NCBI RefSeq assembly: GCF_039909015.1
Contig: NZ_CP150919.1
Coordinates: 4,192,501 to 4,256,500 of the forward strand
Source of the DNA: Pseudomonas grandcourensis
Lineage (GTDB): Bacteria; Pseudomonadota; Gammaproteobacteria; Pseudomonadales; Pseudomonadaceae
Direction: 5' to 3'
Length of the DNA stretch: 64,000 bases
Shown here: piece by piece, positions 1-8,678 of the stretch
Position numbering within the stretch: position 1 is the first letter of the stretch
How the letters are laid out: every line of letters starts with the position of its first letter
Position numbers and translations under genes: made by a program
Notes under the pieces: generated by a model
Databases searched by the model: none
The model's input: the letters and a program-made list of their open reading frames with translations, nothing else
Told to the model about the DNA's origin: nothing

Positions 1-9
1 CATGGCGCG

Positions 10-204
10 ATGATGGTTGCGCAAAAACGCATGGAAGAGGCACTCGCCCAACAAACCATCCTCGACATCGCCAGGAAGTTCGGGCGCAAGGCCCCGCCAG
101 AATTCGGCGTCAAAGTGGAAAGCTGGATGACCGAGCGTCGGGAGCGCAAAAGTGCCGCCCAGGCGAACGAGCAAATCATCCCGACGACCAACCTTTCAGA
201 CTGA
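10..204 (+). CDS. Small hypothetical protein, possibly the C-terminal end of a longer gene
   Basis: I do not recognise this 64-residue product. It is hydrophilic, starts with two Met codons and carries many Arg/Lys/Glu residues, with no signal peptide or membrane segment. The reading frame is open to the left window edge (His-Gly-Ala would precede the first Met), so a longer gene truncated by the window is as likely as a complete small one. No clear Shine-Dalgarno sequence can be judged because the upstream DNA is missing. A strong hairpin with a T-run follows directly after the stop codon, which supports a real transcription unit ending here. Confidence 0.5.
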   Translation: MMVAQKRMEEALAQQTILDIARKFGRKAPPEFGVKVESWMTERRERKSAAQANEQIIPTTNLSD

Positions 205-214
205 TCCACACAAA

Positions 215-250
215 AAAAAACCGGATGCGCGCCAGGCATCCGGTTTTTTC
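215..250. terminator. Rho-independent terminator, bidirectional
   Basis: A-run, stem ACCGGATGC / GCATCCGGT with a short loop, then a T-run. The symmetric A and T tracts let it serve both the plus-strand gene ending at 204 and the minus-strand lipoprotein gene ending at 299. Confidence 0.85.
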
Positions 251-298
251 TCAATTGAGTCGAAAAACGGTCGCTGACCGATTTTCACCCTCCCGCGC

Positions 299-634
299 TT
301 ACAGACAGTCGCGCACGATTTTGCGCAGGTCGCCGGACTTGGCCCAAGGTGGCCCCTGATACAGCGAAACCCGGCTGCCGTCCTTGTACTTCACGATATC
401 CAGCACTTCGTCGGCCGTGATCACGCTGGGCGCGGTAATGCGGTATCCGTTCGATATCGAAACCTGAGTCGTATTCGATACTTCCTTTTGCCAGGCAGGC
501 AACACGCACGCCGCATACTCTTTTGGCGTCTTCTCGCTGTGCTTGCTGACATTCGGCTCACCCGGAACCAGCGACGCCGGCAACGAACAGCCCCCCAGCA
601 ATGCCAGCACGACTCCCCCCATCAACATCCGCAT
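299..634 (-). CDS. Small putative outer-membrane or periplasmic lipoprotein
   Basis: The 111-residue product begins with MRMLMGG, a hydrophobic stretch and the lipobox L-L-G-G-C, so Cys17 is probably lipidated and the protein anchored in the envelope. The start at 634 is preferred over upstream Met codons because AAGGAAG lies just before it and the signal peptide begins there. The mature part is short and soluble, with a second Cys in the middle and one near the C-terminus that could form a disulfide. I do not recognise the family and propose no function. It is convergent with the gene ending at 204 across a shared terminator. Confidence 0.75.
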   Translation of the reverse strand: MRMLMGGVVLALLGGCSLPASLVPGEPNVSKHSEKTPKEYAACVLPAWQKEVSNTTQVSISNGYRITAPSVITADEVLDIVKYKDGSRVSLYQGPPWAKSGDLRKIVRDCL

Positions 635-885
635 GCTGCTTCCTTTAATTTGAAATAAGAAAATGTAGCTCGCCGTCGTCCCTACAGCCATCCCCAACGA
701 TTCAGCGACTCTCATTGATATCACTTTGCCCTGTTAGTTCCTTGGTTTCAGTAAAGTAGAACAGCGTACTTTCATGTTCGCATTTATTTTCACGACCAAA
801 GGAAACCCCGCTGATTCAGACAAATACAACATCCGGTGCGGTAAACAGGTCTAAAATTCCTGAGTGAGGCGTTCAGGAGGTCATT

Positions 886-1125
886 ATGTGGCTTAACGAA
901 TCGGAACAGGAACTTCGGCGTGATCTGCAAGGGCTTGCGTCGGATTTGCGCTGGTCGGCCGTGGAGCTTTTGCGCATCGAGCAGCAATTGCGCCTGCTCG
1001 GCAACGAAGCCGACGCGCAAGCCGTTCAGAAACTCTGTGCCTTGTTTCAGGGTGATGAAGCAAAACTGTCCGGCTACGCCGAGGAAGTGAAAGCCAAGGT
1101 CATTAGCCGCAACAAGGTTCAATAG
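886..1125 (+). CDS. Small hypothetical cytoplasmic protein
   Basis: A 79-residue, highly helical protein rich in Glu, Leu, Arg and Ala with no signal peptide or membrane span; heptad-like Leu spacing suggests a helical hairpin or coiled coil. An excellent ribosome site (AGGAGG, spacing about 6) precedes the ATG. It ends 13 bases before the osmE homologue and the two are probably co-transcribed. I do not recognise the family. The pairing with a stress-induced lipoprotein hints at a stress-responsive role, but that is only inference. Confidence 0.7.
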   Translation: MWLNESEQELRRDLQGLASDLRWSAVELLRIEQQLRLLGNEADAQAVQKLCALFQGDEAKLSGYAEEVKAKVISRNKVQ

Positions 1126-1138
1126 CGGGAGCGCTGCC

Positions 1139-1489
1139 ATGAACAGGCCTCTATTCACGCTGGTCGTCGCACTGACCGCGTTGGCAGGCTGCAGCACCAA
1201 CTCGATCTATCAGGACCAGCCGCTGGTCGCGAAAGTCGACACCGGCATGACCCAGGAGCAAGTCCGGCAAATCGGCGGCCAGCCCCTGGCGATCAGCGAC
1301 CGGACTGTCGAACCCGGCACCTGCTTTGACTACAAGCTGACTCAGGCCGGCCATCAACAAACGTTCAATGTCAGTTTTGACGGCCGGGGCATGGTCGACC
1401 ACAAAAGCTTCATGACCTGCGCGGAATGGAGCCACTCGCAACAAAAGGCCCGGGAACCCTCCCGCCCCAGCGGAGGCGGTGGCTATTAG
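1139..1489 (+). CDS. osmE: OsmE-like outer-membrane lipoprotein (SmpA/BamE fold)
   Basis: The 116-residue protein has a lipoprotein signal with lipobox L-A-G-C (Cys18), then a domain with the pattern V-D-T-G-M-T-x-x-Q-V-R-x-I-G-G-x-P typical of the SmpA/OmlA/BamE fold, a conserved Cys pair (FDY context and T-C-A-E) and a Gly-rich tail. In enterics OsmE is an osmotically inducible envelope lipoprotein of unclear function; the same role is inferred here. It follows the 79-residue gene by 13 bases with GGGAG before the ATG. The repeat composition at the C-terminus (S-G-G-G-G-Y) looks disordered. Confidence 0.85.
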   Translation: MNRPLFTLVVALTALAGCSTNSIYQDQPLVAKVDTGMTQEQVRQIGGQPLAISDRTVEPGTCFDYKLTQAGHQQTFNVSFDGRGMVDHKSFMTCAEWSHSQQKAREPSRPSGGGGY

Positions 1490-1505
1490 CGTCGCGCCAT
1501 CATGA

Positions 1506-1531
1506 AAAAGCCCCGGAGTACCGGGGCTTCT
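1506..1531 (-). terminator. Hairpin terminator between convergent genes
   Basis: Perfect stem AAGCCCCGG / CCGGGGCTT with a 4-base loop. Read on the minus strand the stem is followed by five T, so it best fits termination of the minus-strand gene ending at 1541. On the plus strand the T-run is poor. Confidence 0.75.
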
Positions 1532-1540
1532 GGCGGGGCT

Positions 1541-1741
1541 TCATTTTGCTTGATGGCTGCCCGCAGGCCTGCCGGCACGTGCCCTGTAGCCGGGCAGCGA
1601 AGCGGCAAATGCCAGTGCTTCTTCCCGACTGGCAAACGAGCCCAGCCGGTCGCCCTGGGTGCACACCCGCCAGGGGCCGTGGTTCACGCTGAGTACGTCG
1701 TAACCGTTCATGTGCATTTTGTTCAGCATCGGAACGCTCAT
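1541..1741 (-). CDS. Small hypothetical protein
   Basis: A 66-residue product starting MSVPMLNKMH. The ATG at 1741 is chosen over a GTG two codons upstream because GGAGG stands five bases before it. The sequence contains a W-R-V-x-x-x-G-x-x-x-G-S-F-A-S-R-E-E-A-L-A-F-A pattern that resembles small DUF2188-like proteins with a beta sheet followed by one helix, but I cannot confirm that family. No signal peptide or membrane span is visible. It lies alone, convergent with osmE across a hairpin terminator. Confidence 0.65.
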   Translation of the reverse strand: MSVPMLNKMHMNGYDVLSVNHGPWRVCTQGDRLGSFASREEALAFAASLPGYRARAGRPAGSHQAK

Positions 1742-1858
1742 AGTCACCTCCTCTTGGGCAGTGATATCAGGTTGACTTGCTTACCTTACACCCACCCTTG
1801 TTCAAAATACCGACCAGACATCGCCATGGAAATTCCCCATTCGAGTTGCACTTGGACC

Positions 1859-2557
1859 CTAGCCCTTGGCCAACGCCGTCGCGGCCCTGTCGATCAAACC
1901 CGCCACTTCGGCGGGCATCGACGCCAATGACGCATGGCTGGCGTTCAAGGTCAGAATCTCCCGGGCGTTGAGCCGCGCGGCCATCCATTGCTGGTTCTGT
2001 GGCGCGATCATCCGGTCTGCGGTCGAAATCTGATACCACGATGGCTTGTTCTTCCAGGCCACCGTGCCAATGGTGTCACCGAAAGTGCTGGCCAGCGGCG
2101 CCTTCTGGGTGAGGCCCATGACCAACCCTTCGGTCGCCGGCAGATCCTGGCAGAAGCTTTCGTGATAGAGCTCTGGCTTGACCCACAGGTAACCGTCGCT
2201 GTCGGGAGCCAGGTTGGCCGCCGCCGCTGGCAAATGCCGTTGCGTGATGCCGCCGGGGCTTTCACCGGCGTCCGGGGCGAACGCGGCGATGTACACCAGC
2301 CCGACCACATTCGGCAGGTCGCCGGCTTCGGTGATCACCGCGCCGCCATAGGAGTGCCCCACCAGCAGCACCGGGCCGGGCACCTGGGCGACCATCTTGC
2401 GCGTGCGCTCGGCATCCTCGGCCAGCGAAGTCAGCGGCAACTCAACGGCACGAATGTGCGTGTCGCCCCGACTGAGCAATTTGACGATGACCTTGTTCCA
2501 GTGGGCGGCACCGCCCCAGAAACCATGGACCAGCACGATCGTGGGTTTGTCACTCAT
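1859..2557 (-). CDS. Alpha/beta hydrolase (EstC-like), last gene of the ben cluster
   Basis: The 232-residue protein has the alpha/beta hydrolase layout: oxyanion-loop V-L-V-H-G-F-W-G-G near residue 13, nucleophile elbow G-H-S-Y-G-G (Ser near residue 77) and a late His in N-A-S-H-A-S. It resembles the EstC / salicylate-esterase-like branch, not the enol-lactone hydrolases CatD/PcaD. The start at 2557 is preferred to the ATG two codons upstream because GGAG stands eight bases away. It lies 42 bases after benD on the same strand, so it is probably co-transcribed and may hydrolyse an aromatic ester or amide that feeds the benzoate pathway. Substrate unknown. Confidence 0.8.
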   Translation of the reverse strand: MSDKPTIVLVHGFWGGAAHWNKVIVKLLSRGDTHIRAVELPLTSLAEDAERTRKMVAQVPGPVLLVGHSYGGAVITEAGDLPNVVGLVYIAAFAPDAGESPGGITQRHLPAAAANLAPDSDGYLWVKPELYHESFCQDLPATEGLVMGLTQKAPLASTFGDTIGTVAWKNKPSWYQISTADRMIAPQNQQWMAARLNAREILTLNASHASLASMPAEVAGLIDRAATALAKG

Positions 2558-2599
2558 CACCATGACTCCGTTTGCCGATGGGGTAGTTCGCCGCTCGCT

Positions 2600-3373
2600 T
2601 CAGCCCTGATCACCACCGCCCACGGGCATGACCATGCCGGTGATATAGGACGCATCGTCGCTGGCCAGAAACAGAATAGCCCCCACCTGCTCATCCAGGG
2701 TGCCGTAGCGTTTCATCAGACTGCTGTCGAGGGTCTGGTCGACGATCTGCTGGTACCAGAGTTTTTCCTGCTCACTCTGCTCGGCACCGTTGCGGGGTAT
2801 GCGTCGCGGCGGTGCTTCGGTGCCACCGGGCGCCGTGGCGTTGACCCGCACGCCGCGACCGGCGGTTTCGAATGCCAGACAAGCGGTCAAGGCATTGACC
2901 CCACCCTTTGCCGCACCGTAGGGCACGCGGTTGAGGCTGCGGGTGGCGATGGAGGAGACGTTGACGATCGCACCACTGCCCTGCTCGAGCATGAACGGTA
3001 GTGCGGCATGGCAACACCACAAGGTCGGGAACAGCGAACGGCGAACCTCGGCCTCGATCTGCGACGCTTCATAGTGCTCGAACGGCTTGGCCCAGATCGT
3101 CCCGCCGACGTTATTGACCAGCACATCGAGGCGACCGAAGCGCTCGACGGCGGTTTGCATCACCCGACTGCATTCCTCGTACTGCTCAAGGTCGGCGGTC
3201 AGGGCCAATACCTGGGTGGTTGACGCCAACTGTTGCTGGACTTCGAACACCAGGTCGGAGCGATCCACCAGGATCAGCTTCGCCCCTTCTGCGGCCATAC
3301 GCTCGGCCACCCGCCGACCGATGCCTTGGGCAGCGCCGGTGATCAGTGCGACTTTTTCTTGAAATCTGTTCAT
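2600..3373 (-). CDS. benD: cis-1,2-dihydroxycyclohexa-3,5-diene-1-carboxylate dehydrogenase
   Basis: A 257-residue short-chain dehydrogenase that oxidises and decarboxylates benzoate cis-diol to catechol with NAD+. Visible are the N-terminal nucleotide motif G-A-A-Q-G-I-G-R, N-N-V-G in the core, the catalytic Ser in N-V-S-S, and Y-G-A-A-K as the Y-x3-K pair. The start at 3373 is chosen because GGGAGAG lies just upstream; an upstream Met lacks a ribosome site. It follows benC by 23 bases in a benABCD operon, which fixes the identity among many similar SDRs. Confidence 0.93.
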   Translation of the reverse strand: MNRFQEKVALITGAAQGIGRRVAERMAAEGAKLILVDRSDLVFEVQQQLASTTQVLALTADLEQYEECSRVMQTAVERFGRLDVLVNNVGGTIWAKPFEHYEASQIEAEVRRSLFPTLWCCHAALPFMLEQGSGAIVNVSSIATRSLNRVPYGAAKGGVNALTACLAFETAGRGVRVNATAPGGTEAPPRRIPRNGAEQSEQEKLWYQQIVDQTLDSSLMKRYGTLDEQVGAILFLASDDASYITGMVMPVGGGDQG

Positions 3374-3396
3374 CTGTCTCTCCCACAAAACGCGAC

Positions 3397-4410
3397 TCAC
3401 GCCGCGCTGGCGGCGAATTTCTCGAAGTAGAAATTGGCCGGTGCGATGCCTTGCTCACGGATGAACTGGCTGACCGCCTCGACCATCGGCGGCGGGCCGC
3501 ACAGGTAGACGTCGACGTCGCCATCGTTCAAATGCTTCGGCTCGATGTGCTGGGTCACATAGCCCTTGAGCGGGTGCTGGCTCTCGGGGCTGGCGACGCA
3601 GGCGCTGAAGGTGAAGTTGGGGATGCGCGCGGCAAAGGCTTCGAGGCGGTCGATTTCCACCAGGTCAAAATCGTGGGTCACGCCGTAGATCAGATGCAGC
3701 GGATGATCGCTGCCCTGCTCGGCGATCTTCTCCAGCATCGCGGTGAACGGCGCAAGCCCCGTGCCCCCGGCCAGCAGCAACAGCGGCCGACGAATGTCCC
3801 GCAGGTAGAAGCTGCCCAAGGGACCGGCCAGGCTCATGCAATCGCCGGCCTTGGCCATGCCGGTGAGGAAGCTGCTCATCAGGCCGCCAGGCACGTTGCG
3901 AATCAGGAAGCTGACCTCGCCATCGCGCTGCAACGAGCTGAAGGAATAGGCACGGGTCTGCTCGCTGCCGGGAATCCCCAGGTTCACGTACTGCCCCGGC
4001 AGGAACGCCAGTTTGCTCAGGGCTTCGCCCTTGATCGCCAGCGCGATGGTGCTGTCGGACAACTGGCGCACGGCGCTGATGGTGGCGTCGTAGCTGGCCT
4101 GACGGGTACGGCAGACCTCGGAGGACGTCGGTACGCGTACCACGCAATCGCTTTGGGCGCGCATCTGGCAGGTCAGGACAAAGCCTTGCGCGGCCTCTTC
4201 AGGGCTGAGGGCGTCTTCGATGTATTCCTCACCCAAATCGTATTGACCGGCTTCGGCGAAACACTTGCAGGTGCCGCAAGCGCCGTCGCGGCAGTCCAGC
4301 GGGATGTTGATGCCCTGGCGGTACGCGGCATCGGCCACGGTTTCGCCGGCATTGGCGTCGATGAATCGAGTGACGCCGTCTTCAAAATTGAACGCAATGG
4401 AATGGGTCAT
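3397..4410 (-). CDS. benC: Benzoate 1,2-dioxygenase electron-transfer component (ferredoxin-NADH reductase)
   Basis: The 337-residue protein passes electrons from NADH to the BenAB oxygenase. An N-terminal plant-type 2Fe-2S domain shows D-C-R-D-G-A-C-G-T-C-K-C and a later L-T-C-Q. An FAD domain follows with R-A-Y-S-F-S-S, then an NAD domain with L-A-G-G-T-G-L-A-P-F and a final C-G-P-P-P-M. The start at 4410 gives M-T-H-S-I-A-F, the expected N-terminus; upstream Met codons lie in the benB stop region. It begins 10 bases after benB. Confidence 0.95.
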   Translation of the reverse strand: MTHSIAFNFEDGVTRFIDANAGETVADAAYRQGINIPLDCRDGACGTCKCFAEAGQYDLGEEYIEDALSPEEAAQGFVLTCQMRAQSDCVVRVPTSSEVCRTRQASYDATISAVRQLSDSTIALAIKGEALSKLAFLPGQYVNLGIPGSEQTRAYSFSSLQRDGEVSFLIRNVPGGLMSSFLTGMAKAGDCMSLAGPLGSFYLRDIRRPLLLLAGGTGLAPFTAMLEKIAEQGSDHPLHLIYGVTHDFDLVEIDRLEAFAARIPNFTFSACVASPESQHPLKGYVTQHIEPKHLNDGDVDVYLCGPPPMVEAVSQFIREQGIAPANFYFEKFAASAA

Positions 4411-4420
4411 GACGGCAGTC

Positions 4421-4909
4421 TCACAAGTGATAAACATCGATGACCTGGCGAACGTAGTCGTTCTTCAGGATCACTTTCTTGGCCTTGATCAACGGGTTTT
4501 CACCGCGCACGTCGAGGGTGTAGAAACTGCTGCCGAAATAGCTGTCGACGGTCTTGTAGCGAAAACTCAGGGTGTGCCAGTTGAAGCGCACCTTGCACAG
4601 TCCGTCGCTCTGTTCGAGCAGCTCGATGTTGCTGATGTTGTGGGAGGTGCGGGTGTCCGGCACGCTGGCGCTGGAGCGCTCGGTCTTGATACGGAAGATG
4701 CGATCTTCCAGGCCCGTGCGGTTGCCATACCAGATCAGCGAGATTTCCCGCTGCGGGTCTTCGGTCAATTCGTCGTTGTCGTCCCAGGACGGCATCCAGT
4801 ACGTCGCGTCCGGGGCGTACAGTTCCAGCCATTCGTCCCACTGGCGGTCATCGAGGTAGCGTGCTTCGCGATAGAGGAAATCGCGCACCGCTTCATAGGA
4901 AATGCTCAT
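4421..4909 (-). CDS. benB: Benzoate 1,2-dioxygenase small (beta) subunit
   Basis: A 162-residue beta subunit of the ring-hydroxylating oxygenase, of the SnoaL/NTF2-like cone fold used to stabilise the alpha3beta3 hexamer; it carries no metal site. The N-terminal segment with [13 protein letters not shown] and A-T-Y-W-M-P is characteristic of BenB/XylY. Its ATG overlaps the benA stop codon (ATGA overlap), showing translational coupling so the two subunits are made in equal amounts. Confidence 0.95.
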   Translation of the reverse strand: MSISYEAVRDFLYREARYLDDRQWDEWLELYAPDATYWMPSWDDNDELTEDPQREISLIWYGNRTGLEDRIFRIKTERSSASVPDTRTSHNISNIELLEQSDGLCKVRFNWHTLSFRYKTVDSYFGSSFYTLDVRGENPLIKAKKVILKNDYVRQVIDVYHL

Positions 4910-6270
4910 TGCACGTCCTCCACGGCGATCAGCTTCGACTGCTCGGCCGCCAGGGCCTTGAGCATGGTCTGCTGCCAGTACTTGTGTTGCAGCACGAACA
5001 GGCCCTCGTCTTCGGTGCGCACGCCACTGAGCAGAGGATGCAGGTCGATTTCCTTGGCTGCCTCGTCAGCGCCTTCGATCCAGTGCTCGGCGCCACGGGA
5101 CATGTCGTTCCAGGTGGTGACGCTGCCCTGGTAGCTGGTCTGGCAGGAGCGGAACTCTTCCAGATCGTCCGGCGTGGCCATGCCGCTGACGTTGAAGAAA
5201 TCTTCGTACTGACGAATCCGGCTGGAACGGGCGTGGTCGCTTTCGCCTTTGGGGGCGATGCAGTAGATGGTGATTTCCGTGCGGTTGACCGAGATCGGCC
5301 GGGCGATACGGATCTGCGAGCTGAACTGGTCCATCAGGTACACGTTCGGGTACAGGCACAGGTTGCGCGAGTTCTCGATCATCCAGTCGGCGCGGGCCTT
5401 GCCGAAGTCTTGCGCCAGCTCATCGCGACGCTCGTACAGCGGACGGTCCTCCGGGTTGGCCCAACGGGTCCAGAGCAGCATGTGGCCCTTGTCGAAGGAA
5501 TAGAAACCTCCGCCCTGCTTGGCCCAGCTGCCGGCACTCATGGTCGGATTGGCGTCACCCGCCTCGCGCTGCTTGCGCTGGTTCTGGGTGGCCGCGTAGT
5601 TCCAGTGCACGGAGCTGACGTGGTAGCCGTCGGCGCCGTTCTCGGCGGTGAGCTTCCAGTTGCCTTCGTAGATGTAGCTGGAGGAGCCGCGCAGCACTTC
5701 GAGGCCATCGGCGGACTGGTCGACGATCATGTCGATGATCTTCGCCGACTCACCCAGGTGTTCGACCAGCGGCAAAACATCGGCTTTCAGGCTGCCGAAC
5801 AGGAAGCCGCGATAGGACTCGAAACGCGCAACGCGGGTCAGGTCGTGGGAGCCTTCGCAGTTGAAGCTCGACGGGTAACCGGCGTTGGCCGGATCCTTGA
5901 CTTTGAGCAGCTTGCCGGAGTTGTTGAAGGTCCAGCCGTGGAACGGGCAGGTGTAGGAGCTCTTGTTGCCGGACTTGTGCCGGCACAGGGTCGCGCCGCG
6001 ATGGCTGCAGGCATTGATGAAAGCGTTGAGCACACCGTCCTTGTTGCGCGCGATGAAGATCGACTGGCGCCCCATGGTGGTGGTGTAGAAATCGTTGATG
6101 TTGGGGATCTGGCTTTCGTGGGCCAGGTAGAGCCAGTTGCCCTCGAAGATGTGTTCCATCTCCAGATCGAACAACCGGGGGTCGGTGAACATCTCGCGTT
6201 TGCAGCGATAGAGGCCCTGCTCGGGATCGTCTTCAAGCAGGGAATGCACATACTCGGGTCGCAGGGTCAT
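4906..6270 (-). CDS. benA: Benzoate 1,2-dioxygenase large (alpha) subunit
   Basis: The 454-residue catalytic subunit dihydroxylates benzoate to the cis-1,2-diol. The Rieske cluster motif C-S-H ... C-P-F-H is visible around residues 95-120, and the mononuclear iron site as [12 protein letters not shown] near residues 215-226. The start at 6270 (M-T-L-R-P-E-Y) has GGAGG eight bases upstream; an in-frame upstream codon is not needed. It is the first gene of benABCD, and the upstream 100 bases carry two BenR-type sites and a candidate -10 box, so expression should depend on BenR and benzoate. Confidence 0.96.
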   Translation of the reverse strand: MTLRPEYVHSLLEDDPEQGLYRCKREMFTDPRLFDLEMEHIFEGNWLYLAHESQIPNINDFYTTTMGRQSIFIARNKDGVLNAFINACSHRGATLCRHKSGNKSSYTCPFHGWTFNNSGKLLKVKDPANAGYPSSFNCEGSHDLTRVARFESYRGFLFGSLKADVLPLVEHLGESAKIIDMIVDQSADGLEVLRGSSSYIYEGNWKLTAENGADGYHVSSVHWNYAATQNQRKQREAGDANPTMSAGSWAKQGGGFYSFDKGHMLLWTRWANPEDRPLYERRDELAQDFGKARADWMIENSRNLCLYPNVYLMDQFSSQIRIARPISVNRTEITIYCIAPKGESDHARSSRIRQYEDFFNVSGMATPDDLEEFRSCQTSYQGSVTTWNDMSRGAEHWIEGADEAAKEIDLHPLLSGVRTEDEGLFVLQHKYWQQTMLKALAAEQSKLIAVEDVQ

Positions 6271-6307
6271 GGCCGCCGCCTCCATTGTTATTGTTCAGGC
6301 AGGGGTC

Positions 6308-6370
6308 ATGCTAGGACGGGGCGTTGGGGCGGACTATCCGCGGGGTGCAGACCTTTATCCGTTTTGTGCA
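6308..6370 (-). promoter_or_regulatory. benA promoter with two BenR/XylS-type direct repeats
   Basis: On the minus strand TGCACAAAACGGATA (6370-6356) and TGCACCCCGCGGATA (6349-6335) both match TGCA-N6-GGNTA, the half-site known for XylS at Pm and for BenR. They are spaced by exactly 21 bases, two helical turns. TAGCAT at 6313-6308 lies at a suitable distance for a -10 element, with the proximal repeat abutting the -35 position. Experimental binding is inferred, not seen. Confidence 0.85.
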
Positions 6371-6397
6371 GGGTGATTTCGAGAGGACAACGCTAAA

Positions 6398-6524
6398 CCT
6401 GTGGCGAGGGGGCTTGCCCCCGTTCGGCTGCGAAGCAGTCGTTGGTCCTGTGAATTCGGTGTTGACTGACATTCAGTCGGGGGCCGCTTCGCGCCCCAAC
6501 GGGGGCAAGCCCCCTCGCCACAGG
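6398..6524. repeat. REP pair (REPIN-like), family A
   Basis: Inverted arms CCTGTGGCGAGGGGGCTTGC and its complement enclose about 75 bases. The same arms recur at 32121-32235 and 36785-36902. It sits between benA and the end of benR and could isolate the two transcripts by forming a long hairpin. Confidence 0.85.
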
Positions 6525-6537
6525 TTACTCAGTGAAC

Positions 6538-7497
6538 TCAATGCCGACGTTTGAGGGTATCGGACGGCAATTCGCCGAACTGCTTGCGGTAGCTGTCGGA
6601 GAACCGTCCCAGGTGCAGGAAGCCGTAATCCATCGCCACTTCCGTGACGTTGCGCACGTTGCAGGTCGGGTCGCTGAGGCAGGCGTTGATGCGTTCCAGG
6701 CGTTTCTGGCGCTGGTAGTTTTTCGGCGTAAGGCCGGCATTGCGCTCGAACAGGCCATACAACGAACGCAGGCTCATGTGGGCCTGGCGCGCCAGTGCTT
6801 CGCTGTCGATGTCCTGCTTGAGGTTATTGGCGATGTAATCGGCAATCGCCTCGAACGTAGCCGTCTGCGAGCCCAGTTCGAGGCGGCTGACGTTGGTCTT
6901 CATCAGGCTGAGCATCTTGCTGACGATGATCTGCGTGTAATGCTCCTGCACCCTGGGGATCTGCTCGGTGGATTCGGCCTCCTGGCAGATCATCGCCAGC
7001 AGGTTGACGAAACCTTCCAGTTCATTGAGCTGATAACGGTTTTCCAGAAACCGCACGCCCTGCCCCGGATAGCGCCAGCGCTGCTCATCGCAGACCGATT
7101 CAAACAAGCGGGTCGGGACTTTGAGGATGAATTTTTCGCAATCGTCGGAGTACGTCAGGTCCACCGGATCGTCGGGATTGATCAACAGCAGTTCGCCGGG
7201 GGCGAAGTAATGCTCCTGGCCGTGGCCACGCCAAAGGCAATTGCCGCGCAGCAGCACTTGCAGGTGATAGATGCTGTCCAGCGCACCGGACGTCACGCGC
7301 ACACTGGCGCCGTAGCTGATGCGGCACAGGTCGAGGCTGGCGAACTTGCGATGGTCGAGACTGGCCAGCGGACTGCCGGCACGGGGCATGAGGATGCAGT
7401 GGTTACCGACGTGCTGATTGACGTAGCCCGACACCGCATAAGGGTCGGCATGGTCGAATACTCTGCTGCGCTGACTCAACAGTTGAGCTTGCATCAT
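6538..7497 (-). CDS. benR: AraC/XylS-family activator of the ben genes
   Basis: A 319-residue regulator with an N-terminal AraC-binding-like domain (effector binding, roughly residues 40-190) and a C-terminal pair of helix-turn-helix units: D-S-E-A-L-A-R-Q-A-H-M-S-L-R-S-L-Y near 240 and V-A-M-D-Y-G-F-L-H-L-G-R-F-S near 290. It is expected to bind benzoate and activate PbenA through the two direct repeats upstream of benA. Two adjacent Met codons (7497 and 7494) are possible starts behind GAGAG. It lies between catA and benA, all on the minus strand. Confidence 0.92.
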   Translation of the reverse strand: MMQAQLLSQRSRVFDHADPYAVSGYVNQHVGNHCILMPRAGSPLASLDHRKFASLDLCRISYGASVRVTSGALDSIYHLQVLLRGNCLWRGHGQEHYFAPGELLLINPDDPVDLTYSDDCEKFILKVPTRLFESVCDEQRWRYPGQGVRFLENRYQLNELEGFVNLLAMICQEAESTEQIPRVQEHYTQIIVSKMLSLMKTNVSRLELGSQTATFEAIADYIANNLKQDIDSEALARQAHMSLRSLYGLFERNAGLTPKNYQRQKRLERINACLSDPTCNVRNVTEVAMDYGFLHLGRFSDSYRKQFGELPSDTLKRRH

Positions 7498-7592
7498 CGG
7501 GTCACTCTCATTGTTGTTATAGGTTGCGTCGGGCCATTCTAGAACAGTGCGTCAGTCCCTTGAGATATTTCCGGCCAGTTGCACAAACACCT

Positions 7593-7684
7593 TGTAGGAA
7601 CGAGCCTGCTCGCGATGACGGAGTGCCAAACAACATGGATGTTGAATGTTAAACCGCTATCGCGAGCAGGCTCGCTCCTACAGG
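7593..7684. repeat. REP pair, family B
   Basis: Arms TGTAGGAACGAGCCTGCTCG and a near-complement ending CGCTCCTACA, about 45 bases apart, lying in the short gap between catA and benR. Same family as 25519, 26484, 33713, 56113, 57996 and 60915. Confidence 0.85.
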
Positions 7685-7693
7685 ATTGTGCGA

Positions 7694-8623
7694 TCAGTCT
7701 TCCAGTGCGCGAACCCGCTCGTGGCGCTGCTGTTCTTCTGGCTGGGCCGACGACTGCAGGGTGAAATCGAATTCGATTTCGGCAAAGCGACCGCTCACAC
7801 CATGGGCCGCCGCGCGCTGCTGATCATCGCTGAAGGTGATCTTGGCGATCAGTTCGTCGCGGGTGGCGTAGGCGAAATCGTCGTGCAGGTACTTTTCGCC
7901 ATCCAGATTGATCTGGGTAGTCAGGTGACGATGGTCCGGTGCGGAAATGAAGAAGTGCACGTGCGCCGGGCGCTGGCCGTGACGGCCCAGTTGATCGAGC
8001 AGTTGCTGGGTCGGACCGTCCGGTGGGCAGCCGTAGCCCGACGGCACGATGCTGCGGAAACGGTAGCGGCCTTCGGCGTCGGTAACGATACGGCGACGCA
8101 GGTTGAACTCAGACTGCGTGGTATCGAAGTACGAGTAGGTACCGCCAGTGTTGGCGTGCCAGACGTCCACCACGGCACCCGCCAAAGGTTCGCCAGCGGT
8201 GTTGAACACGCGGCCTTGCATGAACAGGGTCACACCCGGATCGATGCCATCGTCGAGGCGCGCTTCGCCTTGCGACAGCGGCGCGCCCGCCACGTACAGT
8301 GGGCCTTCGATGGTGCGCGGGGTGCCGCCGGACTTGCCGGCCTGCTCGTCTTCGGCGTCCATCAGCAGGTCGAGGTAGTGTTCCAGACCGAGACCGGCCA
8401 CCACCAGCCCGGCTTCCTGGCGCGCGCCCAGCACGTTGAGGTAGTTGACGGCTTTCCAGAACTCTTCCGGGGTCACGGCCAGGTCTTCGATGATGTTCAC
8501 CGAATCACGCAGGATGCGGTACACCAGCGCCTTGGTCCGTGGGTCGCCGGCGTCGTTGAGCAGGCCGCTGGCCTCTTCGAGAAATTTCTGGACTTCGGCA
8601 GTGTGGGAAATCTTGACGTTCAT
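7694..8623 (-). CDS. catA: Catechol 1,2-dioxygenase
   Basis: A 309-residue intradiol dioxygenase that opens catechol to cis,cis-muconate using non-haem Fe(III). The N-terminal helical dimerisation domain (with the hydrophobic lipid-binding tunnel typical of the family) covers about residues 1-105. The catalytic beta domain shows G-P-L-Y-V, the Tyr ligands in Y-R-F-R-S and S-G-Y-G-C-P, and the His ligands in R-P-A-H-V-H-F. GAGGA stands before the ATG. The last gene of catBCA, it begins 55 bases after catC. Confidence 0.96.
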   Translation of the reverse strand: MNVKISHTAEVQKFLEEASGLLNDAGDPRTKALVYRILRDSVNIIEDLAVTPEEFWKAVNYLNVLGARQEAGLVVAGLGLEHYLDLLMDAEDEQAGKSGGTPRTIEGPLYVAGAPLSQGEARLDDGIDPGVTLFMQGRVFNTAGEPLAGAVVDVWHANTGGTYSYFDTTQSEFNLRRRIVTDAEGRYRFRSIVPSGYGCPPDGPTQQLLDQLGRHGQRPAHVHFFISAPDHRHLTTQINLDGEKYLHDDFAYATRDELIAKITFSDDQQRAAAHGVSGRFAEIEFDFTLQSSAQPEEQQRHERVRALED

Positions 8624-8678
8624 TTTGAAGGGTTCCTCATCTTGTAATTATTAGGGTAGCGCGCTGAACAGGCTGGGC

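Noticed and set aside
1859..2557. Assignment of the ben-linked hydrolase as CatD/PcaD
   Set aside because: Its motifs and length fit EstC-like hydrolases better than enol-lactone hydrolases.
4861..6396. Long plus-strand open frame opposite benA
   Set aside because: It is the antisense shadow of a well-conserved gene, has no ribosome site and a composition of Val/Ala/Gly/Arg typical of shadows in high-GC DNA.
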